Assembly: GCA_017303935.1 (NCBI GenBank)
Contig: JAFLBD010000001.1
Span: forward strand, 124,001 to 188,000
DNA from: Armatimonadota bacterium
GTDB lineage: Bacteria > Armatimonadota > Fimbriimonadia > Fimbriimonadales > Fimbriimonadaceae
Length of the DNA: 64,000 nucleotides
Direction: 5' to 3'
A program made the position numbers and the translations under genes. Positions 50,326 to 59,120 of the stretch are shown here, in pieces; the first letter of the stretch is position 1; every line of letters starts with the position of its first letter. The notes under the pieces were generated by a model that saw nothing but the letters and a program-made list of their open reading frames with translations, was not told where the DNA came from and made no database searches.

Positions 50326-52293
50326 GTGAGGCGGTTCATGAACACAATTCACGGTAAGTTGGCGAGCGCGCTCGCAGTCTTGTCCGTGCTACTTCCAACA
50401 GCATCATTGTTGATGCTGGGTCGGATTGCGGAGGCACAAGTTGTCTCGCTTCCGAATTGGGCCGTTGTTGATTTTGAAGTTAAGAAGGGTCTTGGTGACG
50501 CTTCTCTTGGCCGCGTTGCAGCCGACGCGTTGATCGACGAATTGTCGAAGACTCAACGCTATGTCGTCTTGTCTTCGAACGAAGTCGAGCCCGTCGTAAA
50601 GAGCTTAGGATATCCGACTCCAGTCACTCGAAAGAATGACTTGATTCGACTTGGCCAAGCCCTTCGCGTGGACTCAATCGTTAGCGGCGAAATCGTCAAC
50701 AGCCGAATCAGCAATGTCGGCGGCGGTAAGCGAGCTGACGTTATGGTTCGCGGCATCGTTTGGGACATCGCTTCAGGCGAGCAAGTCAATGGTGCTGCTG
50801 TACTGCAGTCGTCCGGTGTGCGCGCTGGTGATGTTTCGGATGAAACTCTGCTTAGCGAAGCGCTTTCGACGGCCGCTTTCAACATTACAGAAGCAATTCA
50901 GAAGAACACGCTTCCTGTTGGCACGATTTTGAACACCACGGACCGCAAGGCGCTGTTGAACCAAGGTTCACGAAGCGGCTTTGTACAAGGTCAAGAAGTG
51001 ATCATTCTCCGTGGTCGAGAGCAAGTTGCTCGAGGCCGCATCGCATCGGTTGAACCCGATCAAGCCTTCGTCACCGTTTCTCAACAGTTTAAGGGTATCC
51101 AGCCTGGCGACCGCGTCCGTGCAGTGTTTGCTGTGCCGATGCTGGACGACAAGTTCCCACGTGGTAACGAGCCTCGAACTATCAGCGCTCGATCCGGCGG
51201 CGGAAACTCGGGATTGGTGACCACTCTTCTCGTTCTCGGCGGCGTTCTCTTCCTCGTTGGAGGCAGTGGCGGCAATAGTTCGAACAGCGTTTCGAGCGTT
51301 GTTGCTGAGCCTACCGTCGTTGCAGGCGCACCTGAAGATCTCCCAGCCGTTAAGATCAGCTGGAGAACCGATGCGTTCATCAAGGGTAACCAAGATCGCG
51401 TTCAATTCCAAGTCTGGCGCGACGACGTGATCGACGCTCCTGTAATGGTTGTTCCAGGAACTCAAGGTTCCGCAATTGATCGCGGTTCGGCATCGGACTC
51501 GTTCAACTGGGGCGACTATCCAATCGCTGGCGGTTTCGACTGCGATACATCGGTTCCTGGCACATTGGCCAACGGCCGAGCCCTGCGAGCTGGACTTCCT
51601 TACACTTATAGTGTTGAACTCATCTATCGCGTTAACTCGATCGATGTCCCTGGATCAACTTCGGGTTCGACAGGCGGCACAACTGGTGGCGCAACTGGCG
51701 GTACGACCGCTGGAACTGGTCGACCAGGTCGCTCGCTCGACGAGCACTACGGAAAGGTTGCTCGCCAGCTGACCGCTGGTGGAACTGGTGGCACGACTGC
51801 TGGAACAACCGGTGGTACTTCTGGTGCAACATCTGGTGTGACTGCTGGCGGAACGATCAGCTACTGCTACTTCCGAACCAGCCGAGCTGTTGCCAAGGGT
51901 TCTGCAACTCCGTTCGTTCGACCTCGACTCAGCTCGCCTGAAAACAATCAGACCGTAGCTGCTCCAACCGTATTCCGATTCACTTCGGTACGCGGCGCTC
52001 GAGTCGACACCACAATCGAATACTGCATCCAGTTCTCTGATGATGCTCTGTTCCCAGCTGGCCGAATTGTTACCGCTCTGCGATGGCAAGATCGAACGGG
52101 CACCGGAACGCTGAGCACCCCTCAGCCAATCTCGGCTGCAACCACCGTGTTCCCATCGGCTTCGCGAGTTTACTGGCGAGTTGGTGCACGAAACATTGCA
52201 GACAAGCCAGGTCCTGTATCTGTGAATGGCGAGCGATATATCTTCAGCGAGCCGTTTTGGTACAACCGACCAGTGGTGCCACCCGGACCGTAA
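50326..52293 (+). CDS. CsgG-like domain surface protein with Gly/Thr repeats
   Basis: I start at GTG 50326 because GGAGGA lies 9 bases upstream and the promoter at 50206-50235 precludes the longer frame. The product is 655 residues. A long basic signal peptide (IHGKLASALAVLSVLLP ... AEAQ) is followed by a CsgG/TolB-N-like domain at about 40-190 (NWAVVDFEVKKGLGDASLGR, LGQALRVDSIVSGEIVNSRI). A beta region and a hydrophobic Gly-rich segment at about 295-315 (VTTLLVLGGVLFLVGGSGGN) come next. In the C-terminal half, two tracts of Gly/Thr repeats (TGGTTGGATGG type) flank a charged insert (GRSLDEHYGKVARQLT). It is probably an envelope pore or scaffold. I know no protein with this architecture. Confidence 0.65.
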   Translation: MRRFMNTIHGKLASALAVLSVLLPTASLLMLGRIAEAQVVSLPNWAVVDFEVKKGLGDASLGRVAADALIDELSKTQRYVVLSSNEVEPVVKSLGYPTPVTRKNDLIRLGQALRVDSIVSGEIVNSRISNVGGGKRADVMVRGIVWDIASGEQVNGAAVLQSSGVRAGDVSDETLLSEALSTAAFNITEAIQKNTLPVGTILNTTDRKALLNQGSRSGFVQGQEVIILRGREQVARGRIASVEPDQAFVTVSQQFKGIQPGDRVRAVFAVPMLDDKFPRGNEPRTISARSGGGNSGLVTTLLVLGGVLFLVGGSGGNSSNSVSSVVAEPTVVAGAPEDLPAVKISWRTDAFIKGNQDRVQFQVWRDDVIDAPVMVVPGTQGSAIDRGSASDSFNWGDYPIAGGFDCDTSVPGTLANGRALRAGLPYTYSVELIYRVNSIDVPGSTSGSTGGTTGGATGGTTAGTGRPGRSLDEHYGKVARQLTAGGTGGTTAGTTGGTSGATSGVTAGGTISYCYFRTSRAVAKGSATPFVRPRLSSPENNQTVAAPTVFRFTSVRGARVDTTIEYCIQFSDDALFPAGRIVTALRWQDRTGTGTLSTPQPISAATTVFPSASRVYWRVGARNIADKPGPVSVNGERYIFSEPFWYNRPVVPPGP

Positions 52294-52334
52294 GTTGGAT
52301 CGAACCTTCTCACTATCTGTCAAGTCAAACAACT

Positions 52335-52374
52335 GTGCGCAAGTCATCGAGCTCATGCTCGGTGACTTGCACAC
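52335..52374 (+). terminator. Long hairpin after the CsgG-like gene
   Basis: A 17-bp stem with one mismatch and one G-T pair (52335-52351 with 52358-52374) surrounds a 6-base loop. No T tract follows, so it may terminate weakly or protect the mRNA 3' end before the next gene at 52402. Confidence 0.55.
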
Positions 52375-52401
52375 CAAAAATCTACTAATCAAGATTGGAC
52401 T

Positions 52402-55293
52402 ATGAATCGTCTGAATCGAATCGCAATTTTAGCTTCGCTCTCCTGCATCGGGGGCATCGCCCACGCACAAGTAGGCTGGGGCGATTTTTGTATTGATCCC
52501 GAGAACACTGATCCTCGGCCTGCTCCTTACGTCGCCAATTACATCGGGAACGATTTCATCATTCTAGGTGCTGGTGCAACAGGAACTGCGACCTACGGCG
52601 GGCAAAACGGCCCTTGCTACGGACCGACTGCTCACACCCTTCCTCTAGAAGGTCGATTGGGCTTCATGATCGGCCCTGTTGGCTCGGTGCAAACAGATTT
52701 TGACGATCTGATGGCGCTGACCACAGGAATGCCAACGGACCCAGGCGGAGACTATTGCTTCGGCATGATGGTCCGTGATGGGGAACAAGTCTTGATTGGT
52801 TCCGGCGGTGTCGGACAGTTTGTCGGTGCATCCTACCGATACGTTGACACCACTTGGGTCAATGGTCAAACTCAAGTTCGCCGGCGCGCACGAGTCGTTG
52901 GTGATGCCGTACGTCTCGAATGGAAGTTCACAAACCTCAGTGCAACGGATAACCAGACTATTGGTATGAAGTTCTGCGCCTACACTGGTATGCGAACTTC
53001 GAACGGTGTAACCGACCAAGCTGGTAACGGTCAATCTGGCTCAGATTTGGGTACTTCCGGCCCCGGCGGCACGAGAACTCCAAACTTCATCGAGTTGCCA
53101 GGTCAACGACCTCCAATCACCGAGAAGAACTGGCTGAACTCCAGCACCAATTTCCCTTCACAGGCGAACTTCCAGTGGTCGCAATGGATGCCATACGGAA
53201 TGCGCGTAGACAACGTTTCTACACCAGCAACTTCCGATGCTTCTGAAGTTTATCAATTCATCATTGGTAACCATGGATTTACATCGCCAACCGCAGGATT
53301 GTTCTTCACTCAGGACGGTAACCCGACCAACGTTCGAGGCCGACTTGGCACCGACGATGGTCAAGGCGACCCAGCTCTGACGGATACCTTTGATCCTCTC
53401 CGAGAGGATTCGGACATCTTGCTCGGCGAAGTCAGCTTTGTGCAAGTCTTCCGGCCAGAAACTGTAGCTCCGCAGACTTCCAGAACCATCGTTCACTACA
53501 TCCGGTCTCCTTGGAGCGTGGGTGACTACGTTGGTAACTACGCGGCTCTCGTGGATGCACCGCGCATCGTAGAGCCAAATAGCTCTGGTACCAATGGTCT
53601 GACGCCGAACCCGTTGTCGATTGCTGCATATGTGGACAACCAATATGCAGATGTCAATCGAGGCGTACCATTGGTGAACGTTCGGTTCACCATCAACTTC
53701 CCAGATGGAAGTGGTTTGGCGCTGGCTCCAGGTGAAACGCAAACCAAGACCGTCGCACAAGTTCTTTCGAATAACATTGCTAACGTCACTTGGGATGTTG
53801 TCGCAGACGGTGAAGCCGTTGGCGAACTGCCATATACAGTGACTGTTGCTCCAGCCAACACCCAGACGAAGACTCTGACGGGCAAGGTTTTGGTCGCCGC
53901 AACTCCAAAGTTGCGATTGCCAGAAGGTGCAACTCTGGTAACGATTCCATGGGGCTTTAGCGATACATCGCTTGATGCCATCTTTGGCCCAATCGGTGAT
54001 CCAGATGCACTTCGATTTGGTGTTGATTACGTCGCCTACCGATGGGATCCAAACACAGGTGCCTATCTGCCGACGAGCACCGTTCGACGCGGCGATTCAG
54101 TCTGGATCGTTTGCAACAACGACGAAGGCTACCGCGCATTGAATGGTGCGTTGACCCCAACAGATCAAGGAACCGGTGGACTCCAGACCTCGCTACAACC
54201 AGGCTGGAACATGATCGGCAACCCATATCCATTTGCAGTGCCTCTCGGCCAGCTCCTGGGCGTCGGTTTGACTGATCCAACCAACGTTCTTACCTGGAAG
54301 GAAATGGTCGACAACGGTTGGGTTTCCCCGAGCCTTGCCTACTGGCAACGATCGGTAGACGATCCTTCAACCGGATTCTATAGCTTCACCACAGGTAGCG
54401 CAGACGTTCTGCAACCACAGCGCGGCTACTGGGTCTATGTGACCACACCGCTTCCTGTTCGAGTTTCTTGGCCGCCAGTCTATGCGCCAGGTCTGTCTAA
54501 CACGCTGAATCGTGGCGCCGCCGCTCAGCCAGTCAAGACCGTTTGGAAGCAGACTGACAAGCAATGGAGACTTCAACTCGTGGCTCGAACGAGCGAAGGT
54601 TTGGACTCACAGAACTTCATCGGTCTGGCAGCAAACACTGCCACCGCGAAGAGCTTGAAGGCTTACAAGCCGCCAGCCAGCCCGAACGCAAAGGTCGAAC
54701 TCGCCATCGCTGATGTCGAGGCAGGAAAGCCAACCCGACTCGCTGCAAGCTTTGCAGAGCGACCAGGTCGAAAGAGCTGGAAGGTCGTTGCCCGAGCTCT
54801 TGAGCCAGGTGAGATCACTCTGACATGGCCAAACATCGCGACGCTGCCAAAGCACGTTCGATTGAGCATTAAGGACGAAGCCAACGGAACCACCCGAGAC
54901 CTTCGATTCCAGAGCGGATACACGTTCAACATGGAAGAAGTTGGAAGCCGAGAATTCACGGTGACCATGGAGCCAGGTGGAGCAACTCGTGCGCTGATCG
55001 GTAACGTCACCGTCAGCCGACCAAGCCGCGACATCAATGGCCCGATCGCCATCAACTACGCCCTCTCGAGCGAAGCCGTAACTACGGTCCGCATCCTGGG
55101 TGCAGGCGGCAAGGAAGTCTATACGGTCAGCCGAGGCCGAGCTGCCAGTGCAGGTGAGAACTCTGTCACATGGGCACTCCGAGACAACGCTAATCGTGCG
55201 GTAGCTCCTGGTACTTACCAAGTTGAGATCGTCGCAGAAACTTCGACCGGAGAGCGAGTACGAAAGCTCGTCCCAGTCAACGTTGTCCGCTAA
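52402..55293 (+). CDS. Large exported surface protein with C-terminal FlgD-Ig-like domain
   Basis: This 963-residue protein has a signal peptide (MNRLNRIAILASLSCIGGIAHAQ). A large beta-rich domain of unknown type follows (about 24-500). A middle region has aromatic-Gly motifs (GWNMIGNPYPFAVPLGQLLG, LQPQRGYWVYVTTPLPVRV) seen in bacterial T9SS-like or surface proteins. A C-terminal FlgD-like Ig fold comes last (TTVRILGAGGKEVYTVSRG ... GTYQVEIVAETSTGERV). Roughly half of its Arg codons are CGA by eye, a bias shared with rpsA, suggesting high expression. It is exported and may be a surface-layer or matrix protein. A terminator follows at 55309-55341. Confidence 0.65.
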   Translation: MNRLNRIAILASLSCIGGIAHAQVGWGDFCIDPENTDPRPAPYVANYIGNDFIILGAGATGTATYGGQNGPCYGPTAHTLPLEGRLGFMIGPVGSVQTDFDDLMALTTGMPTDPGGDYCFGMMVRDGEQVLIGSGGVGQFVGASYRYVDTTWVNGQTQVRRRARVVGDAVRLEWKFTNLSATDNQTIGMKFCAYTGMRTSNGVTDQAGNGQSGSDLGTSGPGGTRTPNFIELPGQRPPITEKNWLNSSTNFPSQANFQWSQWMPYGMRVDNVSTPATSDASEVYQFIIGNHGFTSPTAGLFFTQDGNPTNVRGRLGTDDGQGDPALTDTFDPLREDSDILLGEVSFVQVFRPETVAPQTSRTIVHYIRSPWSVGDYVGNYAALVDAPRIVEPNSSGTNGLTPNPLSIAAYVDNQYADVNRGVPLVNVRFTINFPDGSGLALAPGETQTKTVAQVLSNNIANVTWDVVADGEAVGELPYTVTVAPANTQTKTLTGKVLVAATPKLRLPEGATLVTIPWGFSDTSLDAIFGPIGDPDALRFGVDYVAYRWDPNTGAYLPTSTVRRGDSVWIVCNNDEGYRALNGALTPTDQGTGGLQTSLQPGWNMIGNPYPFAVPLGQLLGVGLTDPTNVLTWKEMVDNGWVSPSLAYWQRSVDDPSTGFYSFTTGSADVLQPQRGYWVYVTTPLPVRVSWPPVYAPGLSNTLNRGAAAQPVKTVWKQTDKQWRLQLVARTSEGLDSQNFIGLAANTATAKSLKAYKPPASPNAKVELAIADVEAGKPTRLAASFAERPGRKSWKVVARALEPGEITLTWPNIATLPKHVRLSIKDEANGTTRDLRFQSGYTFNMEEVGSREFTVTMEPGGATRALIGNVTVSRPSRDINGPIAINYALSSEAVTTVRILGAGGKEVYTVSRGRAASAGENSVTWALRDNANRAVAPGTYQVEIVAETSTGERVRKLVPVNVVR

Positions 55294-55308
55294 GGCAAAA
55301 ACTGGTCA

Positions 55309-55344
55309 AAAGGGAGGTAGCGAGATTCGCTGCCTCCCTTTCTT
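55309..55344 (+). terminator. Rho-independent terminator of the large surface protein
   Basis: A 15-bp stem with one G-T pair (55309-55323 with 55327-55341) has a 3-base loop and then a short T-rich tail. The next gene starts only 8 bases later (55349). Confidence 0.85.
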
Positions 55345-55348
55345 GTAT

Positions 55349-57337
55349 ATGAGCAAGCTAATTTTAGGTTTTCTGTGTTGCTTACTCTGCGCAGTCTCCT
55401 TCGCGCAGTCGGCAACTGTGCAAATCTCGAAGTACCCGGAGGCAGTGGTTGCGGATGGTTCGAGCTCGGTTAACCTGACCATTCAAGTTCGAGATAAGAA
55501 CGGAAGCATTGTGCCAGACGGTACCGAAGTGCTGATCGAAACCAATCTTGGTTCGGTCACCCCGAACCTTGCGACCACCAGGAACGGCTTTGCGACCGCG
55601 ACGCTCACCGCGGGAAATATCCCCGGCATGGCGAGGGTCAATGTGTCGGTAATCGAACTCCGCGCCACCACGAGTATTGACGTACTCTTTGCCAAATCGC
55701 GAGAGGAGTTGAGTTCGGAAAATCTGACTGTACGTCTCTCTGGCCCGAACCGGGTGACCTACAGCCCGGAGCTGCGCATCATTCGTGTGGACGGTCCTGG
55801 AAAGAAGGTCAAGCTTGTGGCGCCAGGAATCGAGATTGCCGCTGATGATCTCCAGTACGATTTGCGACTCGCCAAGGTCACCGCCAAGCGCGCCGATGTC
55901 ACTATCGACAACGTCACACGCGAGTATCGCGAGATGTTTATCGACATTCGAACGTTTCAGGGCCTCGGTATTGCGCCAGTCGAATCGACGAATATCACGT
56001 ATGTTCCCAAACCGCCTTACTTCCAGATTGGGATAGAACGCAAAACCAGAAGTGGTCCGGTCAGCATCAACCGCAGCGAAATCACGCCATACACCGAGCC
56101 GATGGGTGGGAGCGAGTTCACTTTTGTTTCAATTGATGAGCAAACGAGCTTGGTGTACGCTCGTCGGGCGACTATTTATCCCAGCAGAGAGATTCACTTT
56201 CAAGACGCGTCGCTGGACATTCAAGGGCAGGTGGTCCTGCGTGTCCCGCTCTTCAAGGTGAGCACCCAAGAAGTCAGAACCATCATCACTGAGGAGTTCA
56301 TTGAGGTGGCCAATAACCAGCTCAACGTCGATTTTCCGTACTATCTCGCGCTACAGGACGGCGGCAATTCTGCCTTGCGGTTCCGGTATGGAACTCGGTA
56401 CGGACGGGGATTTGGGGCAGCAGGTGGCATGTTCTTAGACCTCGAGCACTCTTGGTCGTTGTCTTCAACGGAGCGTGGATTCTTCGCTTTGCAGGGTGTA
56501 TCGCGAAAAGACTGGGGCATGACATTGCGCCAGAATTTGCAATTGGGCAAGACCGGCAACGCTTATATCCAAGCGGATTTTCCCGCACACCGTGCTCTGG
56601 TCGGCAATCTCAACATGGACGGGCGACTCGGCAAATGGGTTCGCGCGAACTACGTTTTGGGAGCTAGTCGCAACGTCTCGGGACTTCGTAACGACACCAT
56701 TGACCAATCGCTCAATATCCGGCGAGATCCGATTAAAGTCAAAGGGCTTCCGGTGTACTGGAATTTTGGGGTGTTTGGCTCAACGCGAAACTTTACGACC
56801 GACGACACCAGCACCTTCTCGCGAATGACCGGAGCAGACGTTCAGGCTGTTCACCAGCCAATCAAGCTCGGGAATGGCACTTTCAACCTGCAAGGACGTG
56901 TCGCGCACTTTACAGGCTACAACATCCGGCCCGGCCTCAATTCGTTCGTGAATGCCTCGTTTGGTAGTCCGATCGGGAATGGGATGTATCTTTCGCTGAA
57001 TTACGACTTTTCGGATGAAAGAGTCAACGCTTCGTTCATCGGTAAGCATCGTTTGAGCAGTTCGATGGAGCTTAGCCTTGGCAGGTTGTATCTTTCGACG
57101 TTCGCGGCGAAGAGCATCGATATTGACCGCTACAACATCCAGGGCGACTTGAGTTACCGATTCCACAGGCTCTGGCGCGTGGGTGCAACCTCGACCTTAG
57201 AAAGCTTTAAGGGTTCGAGCTACAGCGATGCCGGTTTGCTCGTGGCGTATACCGTGGGGTACCGTGAGATTGGTGTTAGTTGGTCGCAAAGGCGGAACCG
57301 CATTGGTATTGAAATTCTGGGCACGCCTGTTCGTTAG
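55349..57337 (+). CDS. LptD-like outer-membrane barrel with an N-terminal invasin-type Ig domain
   Basis: The ATG at 55349 (MSKLILGFLCCLLCAVSFAQ) opens a signal peptide. The longer frame runs into the previous gene and terminator. The product is 662 residues. A Big_1-type Ig domain lies at about 22-112 (SVNLTIQVRDKNGSIVPDGT). An OstA/LptA-like region follows at about 125-230 (GIEIAADDLQYDLRLAKVTA). Two-stranded modules and a barrel-like half come next, including VDFPYYLALQDGGNSALRFR (about 326-345) and GTRYGRGFGAAGGMFLD. These resemble the start of the LptD barrel, followed by strand-rich repeats to the end. It is probably the lipid-export outer-membrane component, but this is an inference. 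Confidence 0.6.
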   Translation: MSKLILGFLCCLLCAVSFAQSATVQISKYPEAVVADGSSSVNLTIQVRDKNGSIVPDGTEVLIETNLGSVTPNLATTRNGFATATLTAGNIPGMARVNVSVIELRATTSIDVLFAKSREELSSENLTVRLSGPNRVTYSPELRIIRVDGPGKKVKLVAPGIEIAADDLQYDLRLAKVTAKRADVTIDNVTREYREMFIDIRTFQGLGIAPVESTNITYVPKPPYFQIGIERKTRSGPVSINRSEITPYTEPMGGSEFTFVSIDEQTSLVYARRATIYPSREIHFQDASLDIQGQVVLRVPLFKVSTQEVRTIITEEFIEVANNQLNVDFPYYLALQDGGNSALRFRYGTRYGRGFGAAGGMFLDLEHSWSLSSTERGFFALQGVSRKDWGMTLRQNLQLGKTGNAYIQADFPAHRALVGNLNMDGRLGKWVRANYVLGASRNVSGLRNDTIDQSLNIRRDPIKVKGLPVYWNFGVFGSTRNFTTDDTSTFSRMTGADVQAVHQPIKLGNGTFNLQGRVAHFTGYNIRPGLNSFVNASFGSPIGNGMYLSLNYDFSDERVNASFIGKHRLSSSMELSLGRLYLSTFAAKSIDIDRYNIQGDLSYRFHRLWRVGATSTLESFKGSSYSDAGLLVAYTVGYREIGVSWSQRRNRIGIEILGTPVR

Positions 57338-59120
57338 CGTCACGGCACTTGGGCTCATTCACCTGGCACCTGCTGAGGGATTTGGTCGGTTTGGATATTC
57401 CAAAATCCCGACGATTCCGAACTGGCGACTTGAAGAGGATGGAATTCGCCCCAAGTTCCAGGCGGCAGATCTTCTCCGATTCGATGGCGGCAAGATTCTC
57501 AAATGGCGCCCAGTCAATGTGTCGTCGTCTGAAGCCTCATACGAATTTGTGACGAGCGGTTCTTCGCCGACCAAAATGCGGATGAACCTCTTCGCCGCTG
57601 GGCCAGAATTCTTGTTTCAGCAAGGCTTTAACATTCGGTCCTCGGCACTTCAACCACCGCTCATTAGCTGGAATGAGGGAAGCGTCGGCCCCGATGTCGA
57701 ATCAGCGCCGAGCCGCTGGGCAGCGATCAGCTATCAAGACAGTCAACCTCCTGTGATTCTCTGCTTCTTGGAAGGTACGCCAAGTTTGATCGTCACCGGC
57801 AAGCCAGGCAATTGGTTGATCTCCGTGGCCAAAGGAGAATATAAGCGTTGGGTCCGATTCGGACTGCCGCTCGGAGTTCGTGCACTCACCACCACGGGAG
57901 CCGCTAGCCTCGGGGCAATGGTCACTAACATCCGCGACCATCTCGACTTTTGGATTTCTCCTTCGCCAAAGCTGCTTAGCGTTAAGGCAATCAATGAGAC
58001 CGATGCGGTGACTGGGGTTTGGACATTTAACATCCCAAACGCGGTCGTGCCGTACGCTGCCGTGCTGGCCAAGCGCGCCGGCTACAACGTTCAGGTTAAT
58101 TCTGAGGTGAAGGTTGTTTCCTCGCCCACAGACGAAGGCCCGATGTTCTATGTCACCGGCAAAGAGCTCAGACTCAGGTTTCCGATGCTTTCGTTGCCAA
58201 GGGGTAGATCGCTAACTGCGGGTACTGGGAAGTGGGTCGCGCCGGTTGCTGATCCAAAGAAGCCATTTTCTATTTTCAACGCGGCGATTGCTAGCATGTG
58301 TTCGGCTAGACCAGCGGATTATCCTGCAAAAACCGGTGCGGTGCTCAGCAAGTATCTGGAAAATGTACCGTTCATCCACGAGCCGATCACGGACGCGATG
58401 CTGCCATTCCAACCAAACGGATCCGGTGCTGGTGAGGCCGCATTTTACAGCCTACTGCAGCAATGTCTGGCGGCGAGCAATGGGCTGAACGCTAAGCCAA
58501 ACGGACTTTTTACGAGTTTAGTTTGGGCGATTGACAGCCACAGTTGGCAGCTTCAGATGATCCAAGATCCCAAAATTCGCCGAAGGACTTCGGCGGTGGC
58601 AGCTCTCGCCGGGGCGATGAGCTCGGACCCAAACATGCGTCTGAACGCTGGAATTCTCGAAGCCGGGTTGGTGGCAGAGCGTGGATTGTTTTCTTGGCAG
58701 GGAATCAAGCAGCCGCCCAAGCTGATCGAGCCCATGGAAAATCTGCGCCGCCGACTGTTCAAACCAAGGGATGATCTGCCCAAGAGAGAGCCGATCTTGC
58801 CGATGCTGGTGAACCCGTACCGTGTTCTCATCGGACCGCCGATGGAAGCGAAGCACGTCGAAGGTGGGTATCACGTGACCTGGATCGCCAAGAAGGCCGG
58901 TAAGCAGAAAATCGTTTTTCAATCACCGGTGCCGATTGAGATTGATTCGGTGAGAAACATTGCGGATTTTGTGGTGGATGATGTGCCGGACTTACGGACC
59001 GAGGTCGAAGTGACCGTTTCGAAACCGGGGCCAGTAATCCTCCAAATCAAGCCGCTGGAAGGCAAGCTGTTTCGACTTCCGCCGACACCGTCGATCGTTT
59101 ATTCAGAAGTCTATCAATGA
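57303..59120 (+). CDS. Exported protein of unknown function
   Basis: The TTG at 57303 (AAGGCGG upstream) gives about 605 residues with a signal peptide (VLKFWARLFVSVTALGLIHL ... PAEG). The first part is beta-rich (KWRPVNVSSSEASYEFVTSG, IVTGKPGNWLISVAKGEYKR). The second is mostly helical and resembles a glycoside-processing or scaffolding fold (FYSLLQQCLAASNGLNAKPN, NAGILEAGLVAERGLFSWQG). A C-terminal beta domain ends it (VEVTVSKPGPVILQIKPLEG). I recognise no family. It starts 35 bases inside the end of the LptD-like gene, so the two are coupled. It overlaps the convergent nadB end by 7 bases. Confidence 0.6.
   Translation: MVLKFWARLFVSVTALGLIHLAPAEGFGRFGYSKIPTIPNWRLEEDGIRPKFQAADLLRFDGGKILKWRPVNVSSSEASYEFVTSGSSPTKMRMNLFAAGPEFLFQQGFNIRSSALQPPLISWNEGSVGPDVESAPSRWAAISYQDSQPPVILCFLEGTPSLIVTGKPGNWLISVAKGEYKRWVRFGLPLGVRALTTTGAASLGAMVTNIRDHLDFWISPSPKLLSVKAINETDAVTGVWTFNIPNAVVPYAAVLAKRAGYNVQVNSEVKVVSSPTDEGPMFYVTGKELRLRFPMLSLPRGRSLTAGTGKWVAPVADPKKPFSIFNAAIASMCSARPADYPAKTGAVLSKYLENVPFIHEPITDAMLPFQPNGSGAGEAAFYSLLQQCLAASNGLNAKPNGLFTSLVWAIDSHSWQLQMIQDPKIRRRTSAVAALAGAMSSDPNMRLNAGILEAGLVAERGLFSWQGIKQPPKLIEPMENLRRRLFKPRDDLPKREPILPMLVNPYRVLIGPPMEAKHVEGGYHVTWIAKKAGKQKIVFQSPVPIEIDSVRNIADFVVDDVPDLRTEVEVTVSKPGPVILQIKPLEGKLFRLPPTPSIVYSEVYQ

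Noticed and set aside
51659-51850. Short DNA repeats considered as a CRISPR array
   Set aside because: The repeats are 6-12 bases long, in frame and coding for Gly/Thr. There are no unique spacers of fixed length and no cas genes.
51655-52392. Antisense Ser/Arg-rich open frame
   Set aside because: It is opposite the repeat region of the CsgG-like gene, and its composition is the complement of the Gly/Thr repeats.
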